Position numbers and translations under genes: made by a program
Notes under the pieces: generated by a model
What the model saw: only the letters and a program-made list of their open reading frames with translations
Database searches by the model: none
What the model was told of the DNA's origin: nothing
Shown: piece after piece, positions 38,762 through 46,354 of the stretch
Numbering within the stretch: the stretch's first letter is position 1
How the letters are laid out: each line of letters begins with the position of its first letter
Origin: VRUE01 sp963764365
GTDB taxonomy: Bacteria > Actinomycetota > Thermoleophilia > Solirubrobacterales > 70-9
Reading direction: 5' to 3'
Assembly (NCBI GenBank): GCA_963764365.1
Contig: CAVXSI010000010.1
Location: 7,998 to 71,997 of the forward strand
Length of the DNA: 64,000 bases

Positions 38762-38998
38762 TCATTCGGATCCCCCCGCATCGGTCCCGCCCGCACCGGG
38801 GCGCGTGGAGACCAGCCGTCGCCGCGCAGCAGCGGCGGCAAGGCGCGACCTCGTTCGCGCCGCGCGTTCGCTCAGGTCGAGTCGGCGTTCGGTCGACGCA
38901 GCGGTCGCCTCGCCGGCGGCGTCGGCGTCGGCGGATTCCAGCTGGCGCCGGCTATGACGAGCCGCCGCCCTCAGAATCCGCAGGTGCGGGTCATTCAT
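38762..38998 (-). CDS. Possible small helical protein
   Basis: 78 codons from ATG 38998. The translation (LRILRAAARHSRRQLESADA, then AASTERRLDLSERAARTRSR) could form a charged helix, but the composition is close to that of random frames in this DNA and no good ribosome site is visible. Low confidence. Confidence 0.3.
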   Translation of the reverse strand: MNDPHLRILRAAARHSRRQLESADADAAGEATAASTERRLDLSERAARTRSRLAAAAARRRLVSTRPGAGGTDAGGSE

Positions 38999-39134
38999 CG
39001 GTCGTCCGTTCTTCGCCCCCTCGAAGCAGGTGCCGTCGATGGACGGAGGAAAGCGAGGAAGAATCCAAGGACAGCCGCATGACCAAGACTAGCGGGCGGC
39101 CATGCTGCGCTTGACGATGCGGTTGGCGTGGCGA

Positions 39135-39168
39135 CCCCGCCGCCGCGACCCTTGGCCGCGACGGCGGG
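39135..39168 (-). terminator. Hairpin downstream of the ELWxTDG-repeat gene
   Basis: CCCCGCCG...CGCG and CGCG...CGGCGGGG can pair around a short loop just past the stop of the minus-strand gene. It lacks a T run, so it may work as a Rho-aided stop or simply protect the mRNA end. Confidence 0.4.
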
Positions 39169-39178
39169 GGCCTCCTCC

Positions 39179-40963
39179 CTAGCCGTTGCGGGAGCCCTTG
39201 CTCTTCGTCTTGACCGGCACCGCCTGCATCTTCTTGCGGGCGGTCCTGCGGTTGCCGGCGGCGTCGCTCACTCGGGCGATCGCGAGGACCTGCCGGGCGC
39301 GCCGCTTGGCGCGGACCAGGCGCAGCTGGCGCTTGCCCAGCTTCACCCTCACCACCTTGGTCTTGCCGCTGCCGAGCTTGAAGGACTGCTTGGCGAGCAC
39401 GACCCGGCGCTGCTTGGCCTTCTTGCCGTGGCCGAGCACCTGCTTGCTGCGGGTGCGCAGCACGAGGCGGCCGCGGCAGGGCGGCGACGCCTCGCCCGCC
39501 GGGCAGCGCAGGCGCAGCTTGGCGACGCCCTTGCGGTTGACCTTCACCTTTTTGCCGAGGATGCGGATCCCGACCGCGGTGTCGGCGGCCGGGCCGGGGC
39601 TCGCGGCCGGAGCCTCGGCGATCCGCCAGACCTCGTAGCCGTGGACGCCGTCGGTGGCGGAGAAGAAGAGGTCGCCGCCGAACTCGGTGTAGTCATAGGA
39701 GTCCGAGCCGTCGGAGCCCTGCAGGACGTCGGTCACCATCGCCGCCGTCGCCCCGTCACTGCGCCAGGGCTCGGCACCGTGGACGCCGTCGTCGGCGACG
39801 AAGTGAAGCGCCCCCTCGTGGACCATCAGGTCGTACAGGTCGGCGCTGTCGGACCCCGGGTTGATGTCGGCGACCAGGGCCGCCACCGCGCCGTCGTAGC
39901 GGAACAGCTCCCTGCCGTGGACGCCGTCGCCGGCCTCCATGTAGACCTGTCCCCCGAACGCCGTGAACATGCTCGGCGAGGAGGAGCCCGCGCCGGGGTC
40001 GATGTCGGCGACCAGCGCCGTGGTGACGCCATCGGTCCGCCACGGCTCGCTGCCCGCCACGCCGTCGTCGGCGCGCAGGTAGAGGTGCCCGCCGATCGGC
40101 GTCAGCTGGTTGGGGCTGGAGCTGCCGGCGCCGGGCTGGATGTCTTTGAGGAAATCGAGGACGACGCCGCTGGTGCCCCAGAGCTCGCGACCGACCGCCG
40201 GGTTGGTGGCGCTGAAGTAGAGCCGGCCGGCGAGCGGGGTCAGCGAGCTGGGACTGGAGCTGGCGCCGCCGGGGGCGATGTCGGCGAACATCGCCGTGGT
40301 CACCCCGTCGGTCCGCCACAGCTCGGTGCCGTTGGTGCCGTCGTTGGCGCTGAAGTAGAGCTGCCCACCGAAGGGAGTCAGCTGACTGGGGTTGGAGGCG
40401 GTGGCGCCGGGGTTGATGTCTTTGACCTCGGTCGTGGTCACCCCGTCGGTCCGCCACAGCTCGCTGCCGTCGCTGCCGTCGTTGGCGCTGAAGTACAGCT
40501 GCCCGCCGTACGGGGCCATCTGCGAGGGGTTCGAGTTGCCGGCGCCCGGGTTGATGTCCTCGACTTCGGTCGTCGTCGTCCCGTCGGTCCGCCACAGCTC
40601 GTTGCCATGGACGCCGTCGTTGGCGCGGAAATAGATGTAGCCGCCAGTCGCCGTCAGCTGGCCGGGGTTCGAGCTGCCGGCCCCGGGATTGACGTCGGCG
40701 ACCAGTTCCGGCGTCACCCCGTTCGTGCGCCACAGCTCCTCGCCGTGGGCGCCGTCGTCGGCTTCGAAGTACAGGTAGCCGCCGAGGGGCGTGTAGTTGC
40801 CCGGGTAGGCGCTGCTCGGTCCCGGGTTGACGTCGTGGGTGAGCTGCGCCTGCAGCGCCGCCGTGGCGCTGGCCGCGCCGACGCCGAGGGCGAGGAGGGC
40901 GGCCGCGAGTGCGAGCAGCAGCCGCGATCGGATTCGCCTCGAGGTGTTGGGTATCGCGTTCAT
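39179..40963 (-). CDS. Secreted ELWxTDG-repeat protein
   Basis: 594 residues. The signal peptide is RLLLALAAALLALGVGAASA ending near ATA. About nine tandem repeats of 46 residues follow (roughly 45-455), each with DINPGAGSSNPxxLTPxGG, LYFxANDGxxG and ELWRTDGVTT, the ELWxTDG pattern of bacterial propeller-like surface proteins. A lysine/arginine-rich C-terminal region of about 130 residues (KKVKVNRKGVAKLRLRC to RKKMQAVPVKT) resembles beta domains found at the ends of actinobacterial extracellular proteins. Likely a wall-bound or released binding protein; no enzyme residues are recognisable. Divergent from the sigma factor gene. Confidence 0.78.
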   Translation of the reverse strand: MNAIPNTSRRIRSRLLLALAAALLALGVGAASATAALQAQLTHDVNPGPSSAYPGNYTPLGGYLYFEADDGAHGEELWRTNGVTPELVADVNPGAGSSNPGQLTATGGYIYFRANDGVHGNELWRTDGTTTTEVEDINPGAGNSNPSQMAPYGGQLYFSANDGSDGSELWRTDGVTTTEVKDINPGATASNPSQLTPFGGQLYFSANDGTNGTELWRTDGVTTAMFADIAPGGASSSPSSLTPLAGRLYFSATNPAVGRELWGTSGVVLDFLKDIQPGAGSSSPNQLTPIGGHLYLRADDGVAGSEPWRTDGVTTALVADIDPGAGSSSPSMFTAFGGQVYMEAGDGVHGRELFRYDGAVAALVADINPGSDSADLYDLMVHEGALHFVADDGVHGAEPWRSDGATAAMVTDVLQGSDGSDSYDYTEFGGDLFFSATDGVHGYEVWRIAEAPAASPGPAADTAVGIRILGKKVKVNRKGVAKLRLRCPAGEASPPCRGRLVLRTRSKQVLGHGKKAKQRRVVLAKQSFKLGSGKTKVVRVKLGKRQLRLVRAKRRARQVLAIARVSDAAGNRRTARKKMQAVPVKTKSKGSRNG

Positions 40964-41050
40964 GGCTCTTCATCTCCTTCGTCGATTGCCGTGAGCCAGC
41001 CGTCCAACCGGCGAGCGCGCCCCGAATTACGCCCGGGCGAAAAAAAGATT

Positions 41051-41069
41051 CGAGAACGTAATTTCTCGG
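41051..41069. promoter_or_regulatory. Short inverted repeat in the sigma-factor promoter
   Basis: CGAGAA and TTCTCG flank a six-base spacer in the 127-base gap between the ELWxTDG gene and the sigma factor gene. The gap is A/T-richer than the surroundings (a run of seven A lies just before). It could be an operator or promoter element serving either divergent gene. Confidence 0.35.
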
Positions 41070-41090
41070 GCCGAGCGCGGTCGGAGGGGT

Positions 41091-42722
41091 ATGGACACGG
41101 CAGTTCCGATCGGCCGGCTCGCGGCGTGGCGAGTCTCGGGCGCCATGGCGCCGTCGGGAAGCGCTACGGTGACGGCGATGGTCGAGGTGGCCGGCTCTGA
41201 GAAGGCCGACCTCGTCGAGGAAGAGGCGCGCCTCGCGCGCGCCGCCGCGTCTGGGGACGGCAGCGCGTTCGCCACGCTCTACGAGCGTTACGCGCAGCGT
41301 GCCTACAACCTCGCCTTCCGGCTCAGCGACTCCGAAGAGGACGCCGCCGACGCGGTCCAGGAAGCGTTCCTCAACGTGATGCGGCGGCTGCCCGAGCTCG
41401 GCGAGGCTCGCAAGCTCGCCTTCGGCTCCTACCTGTTCACCGCCACCCGCAACGCCACCTACGACATCCTCCACCGCGCCCAGCGGACGCGGCCCACCGA
41501 CTCGATCTCCGAGGGCGCGGTGCCGATCGGGTCCGGCGCCGGCGGCCTCGGCCTCGACCCCGGCGACCCCGAGGACGATCCCGACCGCCGGCAGCTGCTC
41601 GCCTCCCAGCGGGAGGAGATCCGCGCGGCGAACGCGCAGCTGCCCGAGCGCCAGCGCGAGGCCCTCGCCCTGCGCGAGCTCGAGGACCTCTCCTACGACG
41701 AGATCGCCGAGCTGATGGAGATGAACCGCAACTCGGTCGCCCAGCTGATCTCGCGCGCCCGGATCAACCTGCGCGACGAGCTGCGCGGCACCGCCCTCGC
41801 CTCGGTGGCGGCGGTCTCGCCGGAATGCGAGCGGGCCCTGCCGCTGCTGGCGATGCGCGACGACAGCCAGCTCGATCCGGGCTCGGCGGACGCGGCCCGG
41901 CTCGCCTCCCACCTCGCCGGCTGCGAGCGCTGCCGTCTCGCGAGCGAGGCGATGCAGGAGGCCGGCGTCTCCTACCGCGCCTGGATCCCGCTGGCGGTCG
42001 CTCCCTTCCTTCTGCGCGAGACGATGGCGCGGGCGGCGCGGCTGACCGGCTCCGAGTGGGACGAGGTGATCGAGCGGCGGGCCGACTCACCTCCCAGCCC
42101 GGCGACGATCCCGGGCCTGCCTCCCGCCTACCGGGCTCTCGCCGCGACCGCCAAGCCCCGCCGCCGGCGCCTGGTGGCGGCCCTCCTCGGGCTCGCCGCC
42201 CTGCTGCTCGCCGGCGGCGCCCTCGCCGTCGCCGTGGGAGGCGACGACGAGCCCGCCCCGGCGCAGGCGGCTCCGGCAACCGTGGACGCGCCGGCCACGC
42301 CCGCGCCGCGCGAGGTGCGCCGGACCAAGGTGCACGATCGGCACCGCTCCCGGTCCGCGGCGAAGGCTGTCGAGCAGCCCGGCGAGAGCGAGTTCGCGGC
42401 TCCGCCGTCGCCGCCGATTCAGACCGAGAGCAGGCCCGGCGGCGAGGAATCGACCGGGAAGAGCTCCGCGCCGGCGCCGAGCAAGGGCTCCCACGGGGTC
42501 GGCGACTCGCAACCGGCCGATCAGGCGCCCAAGGAGGAAGGCGGGGAAGCGAGGACCCCGCCGGCCCCGGCGCCGGTCGACCCCCCCACCGAAGAAGCGC
42601 CGCCGCCGGCGGAGGAACCGCCGACCGAAGAACGACCGCCGCGCGGAGAAGAACCCCCAAGGGAAGAACCGCCGCCGCGCGAAGGAGAATCGCCCTTCGG
42701 CGGAAAGGGGGGCGAAGGATGA
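41091..42722 (+). CDS. ECF sigma factor fused to a zinc anti-sigma motif and a membrane segment
   Basis: 543 residues from ATG 41091; ATG 41178 is an equally possible start. Residues about 47-125 form sigma region 2 (AFATLYERYAQRAYNLAFRL, DAADAVQEAFLNVMRRL) and about 185-245 region 4 (LPERQREALALRELEDLSYD, then EIAELMEMNRNSVAQLI). Next, around 245-285, comes a zinc-anti-sigma-like sequence with H-x3-C-x2-C in SHLAGCERCR. A basic stop and one hydrophobic helix (LVAALLGLAALLLAGGALAV, about 362-384) would anchor the chain, and about 155 proline/glutamate-rich residues would lie outside the cell. The sigma domain is thus tethered to the membrane, and release probably needs proteolysis. Confidence 0.83.
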   Translation: MDTAVPIGRLAAWRVSGAMAPSGSATVTAMVEVAGSEKADLVEEEARLARAAASGDGSAFATLYERYAQRAYNLAFRLSDSEEDAADAVQEAFLNVMRRLPELGEARKLAFGSYLFTATRNATYDILHRAQRTRPTDSISEGAVPIGSGAGGLGLDPGDPEDDPDRRQLLASQREEIRAANAQLPERQREALALRELEDLSYDEIAELMEMNRNSVAQLISRARINLRDELRGTALASVAAVSPECERALPLLAMRDDSQLDPGSADAARLASHLAGCERCRLASEAMQEAGVSYRAWIPLAVAPFLLRETMARAARLTGSEWDEVIERRADSPPSPATIPGLPPAYRALAATAKPRRRRLVAALLGLAALLLAGGALAVAVGGDDEPAPAQAAPATVDAPATPAPREVRRTKVHDRHRSRSAAKAVEQPGESEFAAPPSPPIQTESRPGGEESTGKSSAPAPSKGSHGVGDSQPADQAPKEEGGEARTPPAPAPVDPPTEEAPPPAEEPPTEERPPRGEEPPREEPPPREGESPFGGKGGEG

Positions 42723-43768
42723 CCGCGCGAAGCGAAGGCACGCGAATCGCCCATCTGGTCGGGACCGTTCCGGCAGCCGGCCCCGAGGACGCGATGCGCC
42801 TGGCGCTCGACAAGCTCGACGGGAAGCTGCGATGGCTGCCCGATGGCGAGACCGGGGAGCGGCTCAACTGGATCGTGAACATCATCGAGGCGATGCGCTC
42901 GCATCCCGATCTCGAGCTGGCCAAGGAGGGCGACTGGAGCGACTACGACAAGACGCCGCGCTTCCGGGTTCGCAAGGGGCACAAGCTGCGCGCCGACTCG
43001 CTCGACTTCGGCCACGTCGCCTGCTTTCGCGAGAGCTACCCGATCTTTCGCGGGCTCCGCGAGGAGGCCGGCATGCCGGACCTGAGGTTCCAGGTGGGCG
43101 TGCCCGGCTCGGCCGACATGGCGAATTTCGTGCTCGGCCCGGCGGCGCTCGTCAGGGGCCGCAAGCCGTTCCACGAGGCGACCGTGCGCGAGATCCGCGA
43201 GATCCACGGCGAGGCGGGCGAGGACGTCGTCTTCCAGATCGAGGTGCCGCTGGAGCTGGTGCTCGCCGCGAAATCGCCGTCGCCACTGCGCGGAGCCGCC
43301 GCGCACCTGCTCGCCGGACTGGTGGTGAAGGTCGCGGCCGACTCTCCCGCCGGCGCTCACTTCGGCGTCCACCTCTGCCTCGGCGACATGAACCACGAGG
43401 CGCTGGCGAACATGGCGGACATGGCGCCGGTCGTCTCGCTCGCCAACGCGATCGTCGCGCGCTGGCCGGCGCACCGGCCGCTGGACTTCGTCCACGCGCC
43501 GTTCGCCGGCGCGGGTCAGGCGCCGACCCTGCGCCCGGAGTTCTACGAGCCCCTCTCGGCACTGCGCATACCGCCGCAGACGCGCCTGATCGCCGGCTTC
43601 GTCTACGAGCACCAGTCGCTGGAGGAGCAGGAGGCGCTGCTGCGGACGATCGACCGGGCGGCGGGCCGGCCGGTGGACGTCTCCAGCGCCTGCGGGCTCG
43701 GCCGTCGCAGCCTCGAGGAGGCCGAAGCGGCGATGGACAGGACGAGGGCGCTGATCGACGGGGCCTAG
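42719..43768 (+). CDS. MetE/UROD-superfamily-like protein of unknown substrate
   Basis: 349 residues; ATG 42719 overlaps the sigma-factor stop by 4 bases (ATGA), so it is translated with it. The opening IAHLVGTVPAAGPEDAMRLA, the central FQIEVPLELVLA and GVHLCLGDMNHEAL, and the late DVSSACGLGRRSLEEAEAAM resemble the TIM-barrel shared by cobalamin-independent methionine synthase and uroporphyrinogen decarboxylase. A cysteine in SSACGLG sits where MetE-type enzymes bind zinc. It is too short to be MetE. Its tie to the sigma factor suggests a stress-related role; substrate unknown. Confidence 0.65.
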   Translation: MTARSEGTRIAHLVGTVPAAGPEDAMRLALDKLDGKLRWLPDGETGERLNWIVNIIEAMRSHPDLELAKEGDWSDYDKTPRFRVRKGHKLRADSLDFGHVACFRESYPIFRGLREEAGMPDLRFQVGVPGSADMANFVLGPAALVRGRKPFHEATVREIREIHGEAGEDVVFQIEVPLELVLAAKSPSPLRGAAAHLLAGLVVKVAADSPAGAHFGVHLCLGDMNHEALANMADMAPVVSLANAIVARWPAHRPLDFVHAPFAGAGQAPTLRPEFYEPLSALRIPPQTRLIAGFVYEHQSLEEQEALLRTIDRAAGRPVDVSSACGLGRRSLEEAEAAMDRTRALIDGA

Positions 43769-43777
43769 ATGGGCCGG

Positions 43778-44815
43778 TCAGTCGCCGGCGAGCGCCGCGG
43801 CGATCGTCTCGGCGAAGGCGTCGACGTCGTCCTCGGTCGTGTCCCAGGAGCACATCCAGCGGGCTTCCCGGGCCGCCCCGTCCCAGACGTGGAAGAAGTG
43901 GGGAGGGAGGCTGGCCACCAGGCGGGTCAGCGCGGGCTCGGGCAGCCGCGCGAAGACCGCGTTGGTCTGCACCGGCTGGACCAGCTCGAGCCCCGGCAGC
44001 TGACCGACCGCCTCGCCGAGGCGGGCCGCCATCGCGTTGGCGTGGCGGGCGTTGCGCAGCCAGAGGTCGCCGCTGAGCAGGGCTTCGAACTGGGCGGCGA
44101 CGAAGCGCGCCTTCGAGGCCAGCTGGGCCAGCTGCTTGCGGCTGTAGGGGAAGCTCTCGCCGACCTCGGGGTTGCAGAAGACGACCGCCTCGCCGAGCAG
44201 CAGGCCGTTCTTGGTGCCGCCGAAGGAGACGAGGTCGACGCCGGCGTCGGTGGTCAGCGCCCGCAGCGGCGCGTCGAGGCTGGCGGCGGCGTTGGCGAGG
44301 CGGGCGCCGTCGACGTGCAGGAGCATGCCGGCGCCGTGGGCGGCCGCGGCGATCGCGGCCGTTTCCTCCGCCGTGTAGACGGTGCCGCGCTCGGTCGCCT
44401 GGGTGATCGAGACCAGCCGCGGCTGGGCGGCGTGGACGTCGCCGCGCCTGCCCTCGAAGGCGGCCACGTCGGCCGGGGTCAGCTTGCCGTCGGCCGTCGG
44501 CCGGGGCAGCAGCTTCGTCCCCGTCATCCGCTCGGCCGCGCCGCACTCGTCGACGTGGATGTGGGCGCTGTCGGCGCAGATCACGGCCTCGAAGGACCGG
44601 GTGACCGCGTCGATCGCGCAGACGTTGGCGCCGGTCCCGGTCAGCGCCAGCCAGGTCCTCGCCTCGGGGCCGAAGTGCTCCCGGAAGAGGTCCTCGGCCC
44701 GCGCGCTCCAGGGGTCCTCGCCGTAGCTGGTCGCGTGGCCGACGTTGGCCGCCTCGATCGCGCGCATCACCTCGGGGTGCACGCCGGCCTGGTTGTCGGA
44801 GCCGAAGTCCCTGAT
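43778..44815 (-). CDS. Low-specificity threonine aldolase, apparent ATC start
   Basis: 345 residues if initiated at ATC 44815. The fold-type I PLP enzyme shows RDFGSDNQAGVHPEV at the start, GTGANVCAI, ADSAHIHVDECGA, HVDGARLANA with the cofactor-binding aspartate, and SFGGTKNGLL with the catalytic lysine. Enzymes of this group split threonine (and allo-threonine) into glycine and acetaldehyde. The first usual start in frame, GTG 44782, would remove the conserved SDN segment. A GGGAGG box lies 5 bases before the ATC, and no ATG, GTG or TTG occurs upstream in frame for at least 20 codons. Convergent with the MetE-like gene. Confidence 0.82.
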   Translation of the reverse strand: MRDFGSDNQAGVHPEVMRAIEAANVGHATSYGEDPWSARAEDLFREHFGPEARTWLALTGTGANVCAIDAVTRSFEAVICADSAHIHVDECGAAERMTGTKLLPRPTADGKLTPADVAAFEGRRGDVHAAQPRLVSITQATERGTVYTAEETAAIAAAAHGAGMLLHVDGARLANAAASLDAPLRALTTDAGVDLVSFGGTKNGLLLGEAVVFCNPEVGESFPYSRKQLAQLASKARFVAAQFEALLSGDLWLRNARHANAMAARLGEAVGQLPGLELVQPVQTNAVFARLPEPALTRLVASLPPHFFHVWDGAAREARWMCSWDTTEDDVDAFAETIAAALAGD

Positions 44816-45117
44816 CGTTGCCTCCCGGGGGGTGGATGAGCTGATTTGGCGGTTGCGGCCGCCGGACAGTACCTGCCGACCCGCCCGGAGGCGCCGGCGT
44901 GGCCGCGGCCCGAGCTTGGTCGAGCGACCGAGGGGGCGCCGGATGGCGCCGCATCTAGCGCCAGCCTGCTAGCCCAGAACTCGCGGCGAGCGCGCGGGCG
45001 GCGAGCGCCAGGAGAGCAGCCACGAAGGCGCGCTGTCCAATTTCGGACCCGACCGATGACTTTTCCCCGCCCTGCTCGTCTGTGCGCTGAAATACCGACT
45101 CACGAGAGGACGACGCG
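44816..45117. other. Divergent intergenic region
   Basis: About 300 bases between the threonine aldolase and the reductase-like gene. No credible gene, RNA or repeat was seen; it should hold the promoters of both genes. Confidence 0.5.
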
Positions 45118-45681
45118 ATGCGGAAACTGACCTTCGGCATGAACCTCAGCCTGGACGGCTACATCGCCGCGCCCGGCGATGACATCGGCTGGAGCGTGCC
45201 GTGCGACGAGCTGTTCCAGTGGTGGTCTGACCGGGTGGCGGCGACGGGCCTGGCGCTGTATGGGCGCAAGCTGTGGGAGACGATGAGCTCCCACTGGCCG
45301 ACCGCCGACCAGCAGCCCGGCGCCACGCCGGCGGAGATCGAGTTCGCCCGTCGCTGGCAGGAGATGCCCAAGGTGGTGTTCTCCTCGACGATCAGCAGGG
45401 TCGACTGGAACGCCCGCCTGGTGACCGGCGACGCGGTCACCGAGATCGCCCGGCTCAAGGCCGAGGATGGCGGCCCCATCGACATCGGCGGCGCCACCCT
45501 CGCCGCAGCGGCCATGCGGGCCGGGCTGATCGACGAGTACGTGCTGGCCACCGCACCGGTCTTGGTCGGCGGCGGAACGCCGTTCTTCTCGACCCTCGAC
45601 CATCGGGTGAACCTGAACCTGGTCGAGACCCGGACGTTTCCCAACGGCGTGGTCCTGACCAGGTACGAGACCAGGCGGTGA
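45118..45681 (+). CDS. Dihydrofolate-reductase-fold protein (RibD C-terminal type)
   Basis: 187 residues from ATG 45118 behind GAGAGGACG. RKLTFGMNLSLDGYIAAPGD opens the fold, ALYGRKLWETMSSHWP and GPIDIGGATLAAAAMRAG are the nucleotide-binding strands, and VLVGGGTPFFSTLDHRV closes it, the pattern of YyaP/YwjB-like proteins. They are presumed NADPH-dependent reductases of unknown substrate. The gene is single. Confidence 0.83.
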   Translation: MRKLTFGMNLSLDGYIAAPGDDIGWSVPCDELFQWWSDRVAATGLALYGRKLWETMSSHWPTADQQPGATPAEIEFARRWQEMPKVVFSSTISRVDWNARLVTGDAVTEIARLKAEDGGPIDIGGATLAAAAMRAGLIDEYVLATAPVLVGGGTPFFSTLDHRVNLNLVETRTFPNGVVLTRYETRR

Positions 45682-45703
45682 GCGCCCGACGGTCTCCCGC
45701 GGC

Positions 45704-46354
45704 TCAGTCCAGCAGCCGCCGTTCGGTTGCCCAGCGGCTCAGCTCGTGGCGGTTGGAGAGCTGCAGCTTGCGCAGCACCGCGCTGACGTGGGCCTCGACC
45801 GTCTTCGGCGAGATGCCGAGCTCGAACGCGATCTCCTTGTAGAGGTAGCCGCGGGCGATCAGCCGCAGCACCTCGCGCTCGCGCGGGGTGAGCTGGTCGA
45901 GCTCGGGGTCGATCTCGGCCGCCGGGATCTCGCCCTGGAAGGCGTCGAGCGCGAAGCCGGCGAGCCGCGGCGAGAAGACGGCGTCGCCTTCGCCGACCCG
46001 GACGATCGCCGCGGCGAGCTCGCTGCCGGAGATCGACTTGGTCACGTAGCCGCGGGCGCCGGCGCGGATCACCGCGATCACGTCCTCGGCGGCGTCGGAG
46101 ACCGAGAGCGCGAGGAAGCGCTGTCCCGGCCGCTCGCCGGCGACCCGGCGGATCACCTCGACCGCGCCGCCTCCCGGCATGTGGACGTCGAGCAGGGCGA
46201 CGTCGGGCCGCTCCCGCAGAACGGTCGCGACCGCCTCCTCGACCGTGCCCGCCTCGGCGCGCACCTCGACCAGACCGTCGAGTTCCGCCCTGACCCCGGC
46301 CCGGAACAGCTCGTGGTCGTCGACGATCACCACGCTCGGCAGTGGGCCGCTCAC
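45704..46354 (-). CDS. LuxR-type response regulator (LiaR/VraR-like position)
   Basis: 216 residues. Receiver with DD12-13, phospho-acceptor D56 (VALLDVHMPG) and YVTKSIS; HTH from LTPREREVLRLIARG to VEAHVSAVLRKLQL. It overlaps the PspC-kinase gene by 4 bases and closes the four-gene envelope-stress operon beginning at 48866. A glycine pair (GGGAV) follows the receiver loop. Targets unknown. Confidence 0.9.
   Translation of the reverse strand: MSGPLPSVVIVDDHELFRAGVRAELDGLVEVRAEAGTVEEAVATVLRERPDVALLDVHMPGGGAVEVIRRVAGERPGQRFLALSVSDAAEDVIAVIRAGARGYVTKSISGSELAAAIVRVGEGDAVFSPRLAGFALDAFQGEIPAAEIDPELDQLTPREREVLRLIARGYLYKEIAFELGISPKTVEAHVSAVLRKLQLSNRHELSRWATERRLLD

Noticed and set aside
39640..40840. 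Regular DNA repeats that could suggest a CRISPR array
   Set aside because: The unit is 138 bases, stays in frame and encodes the ELWxTDG protein repeats; there are no spacers and no cas genes.
44846..45130. A 94-codon frame before the reductase-like gene
   Set aside because: Low-complexity composition, no ribosome site, and it overlaps the real start at 45118 in another frame.
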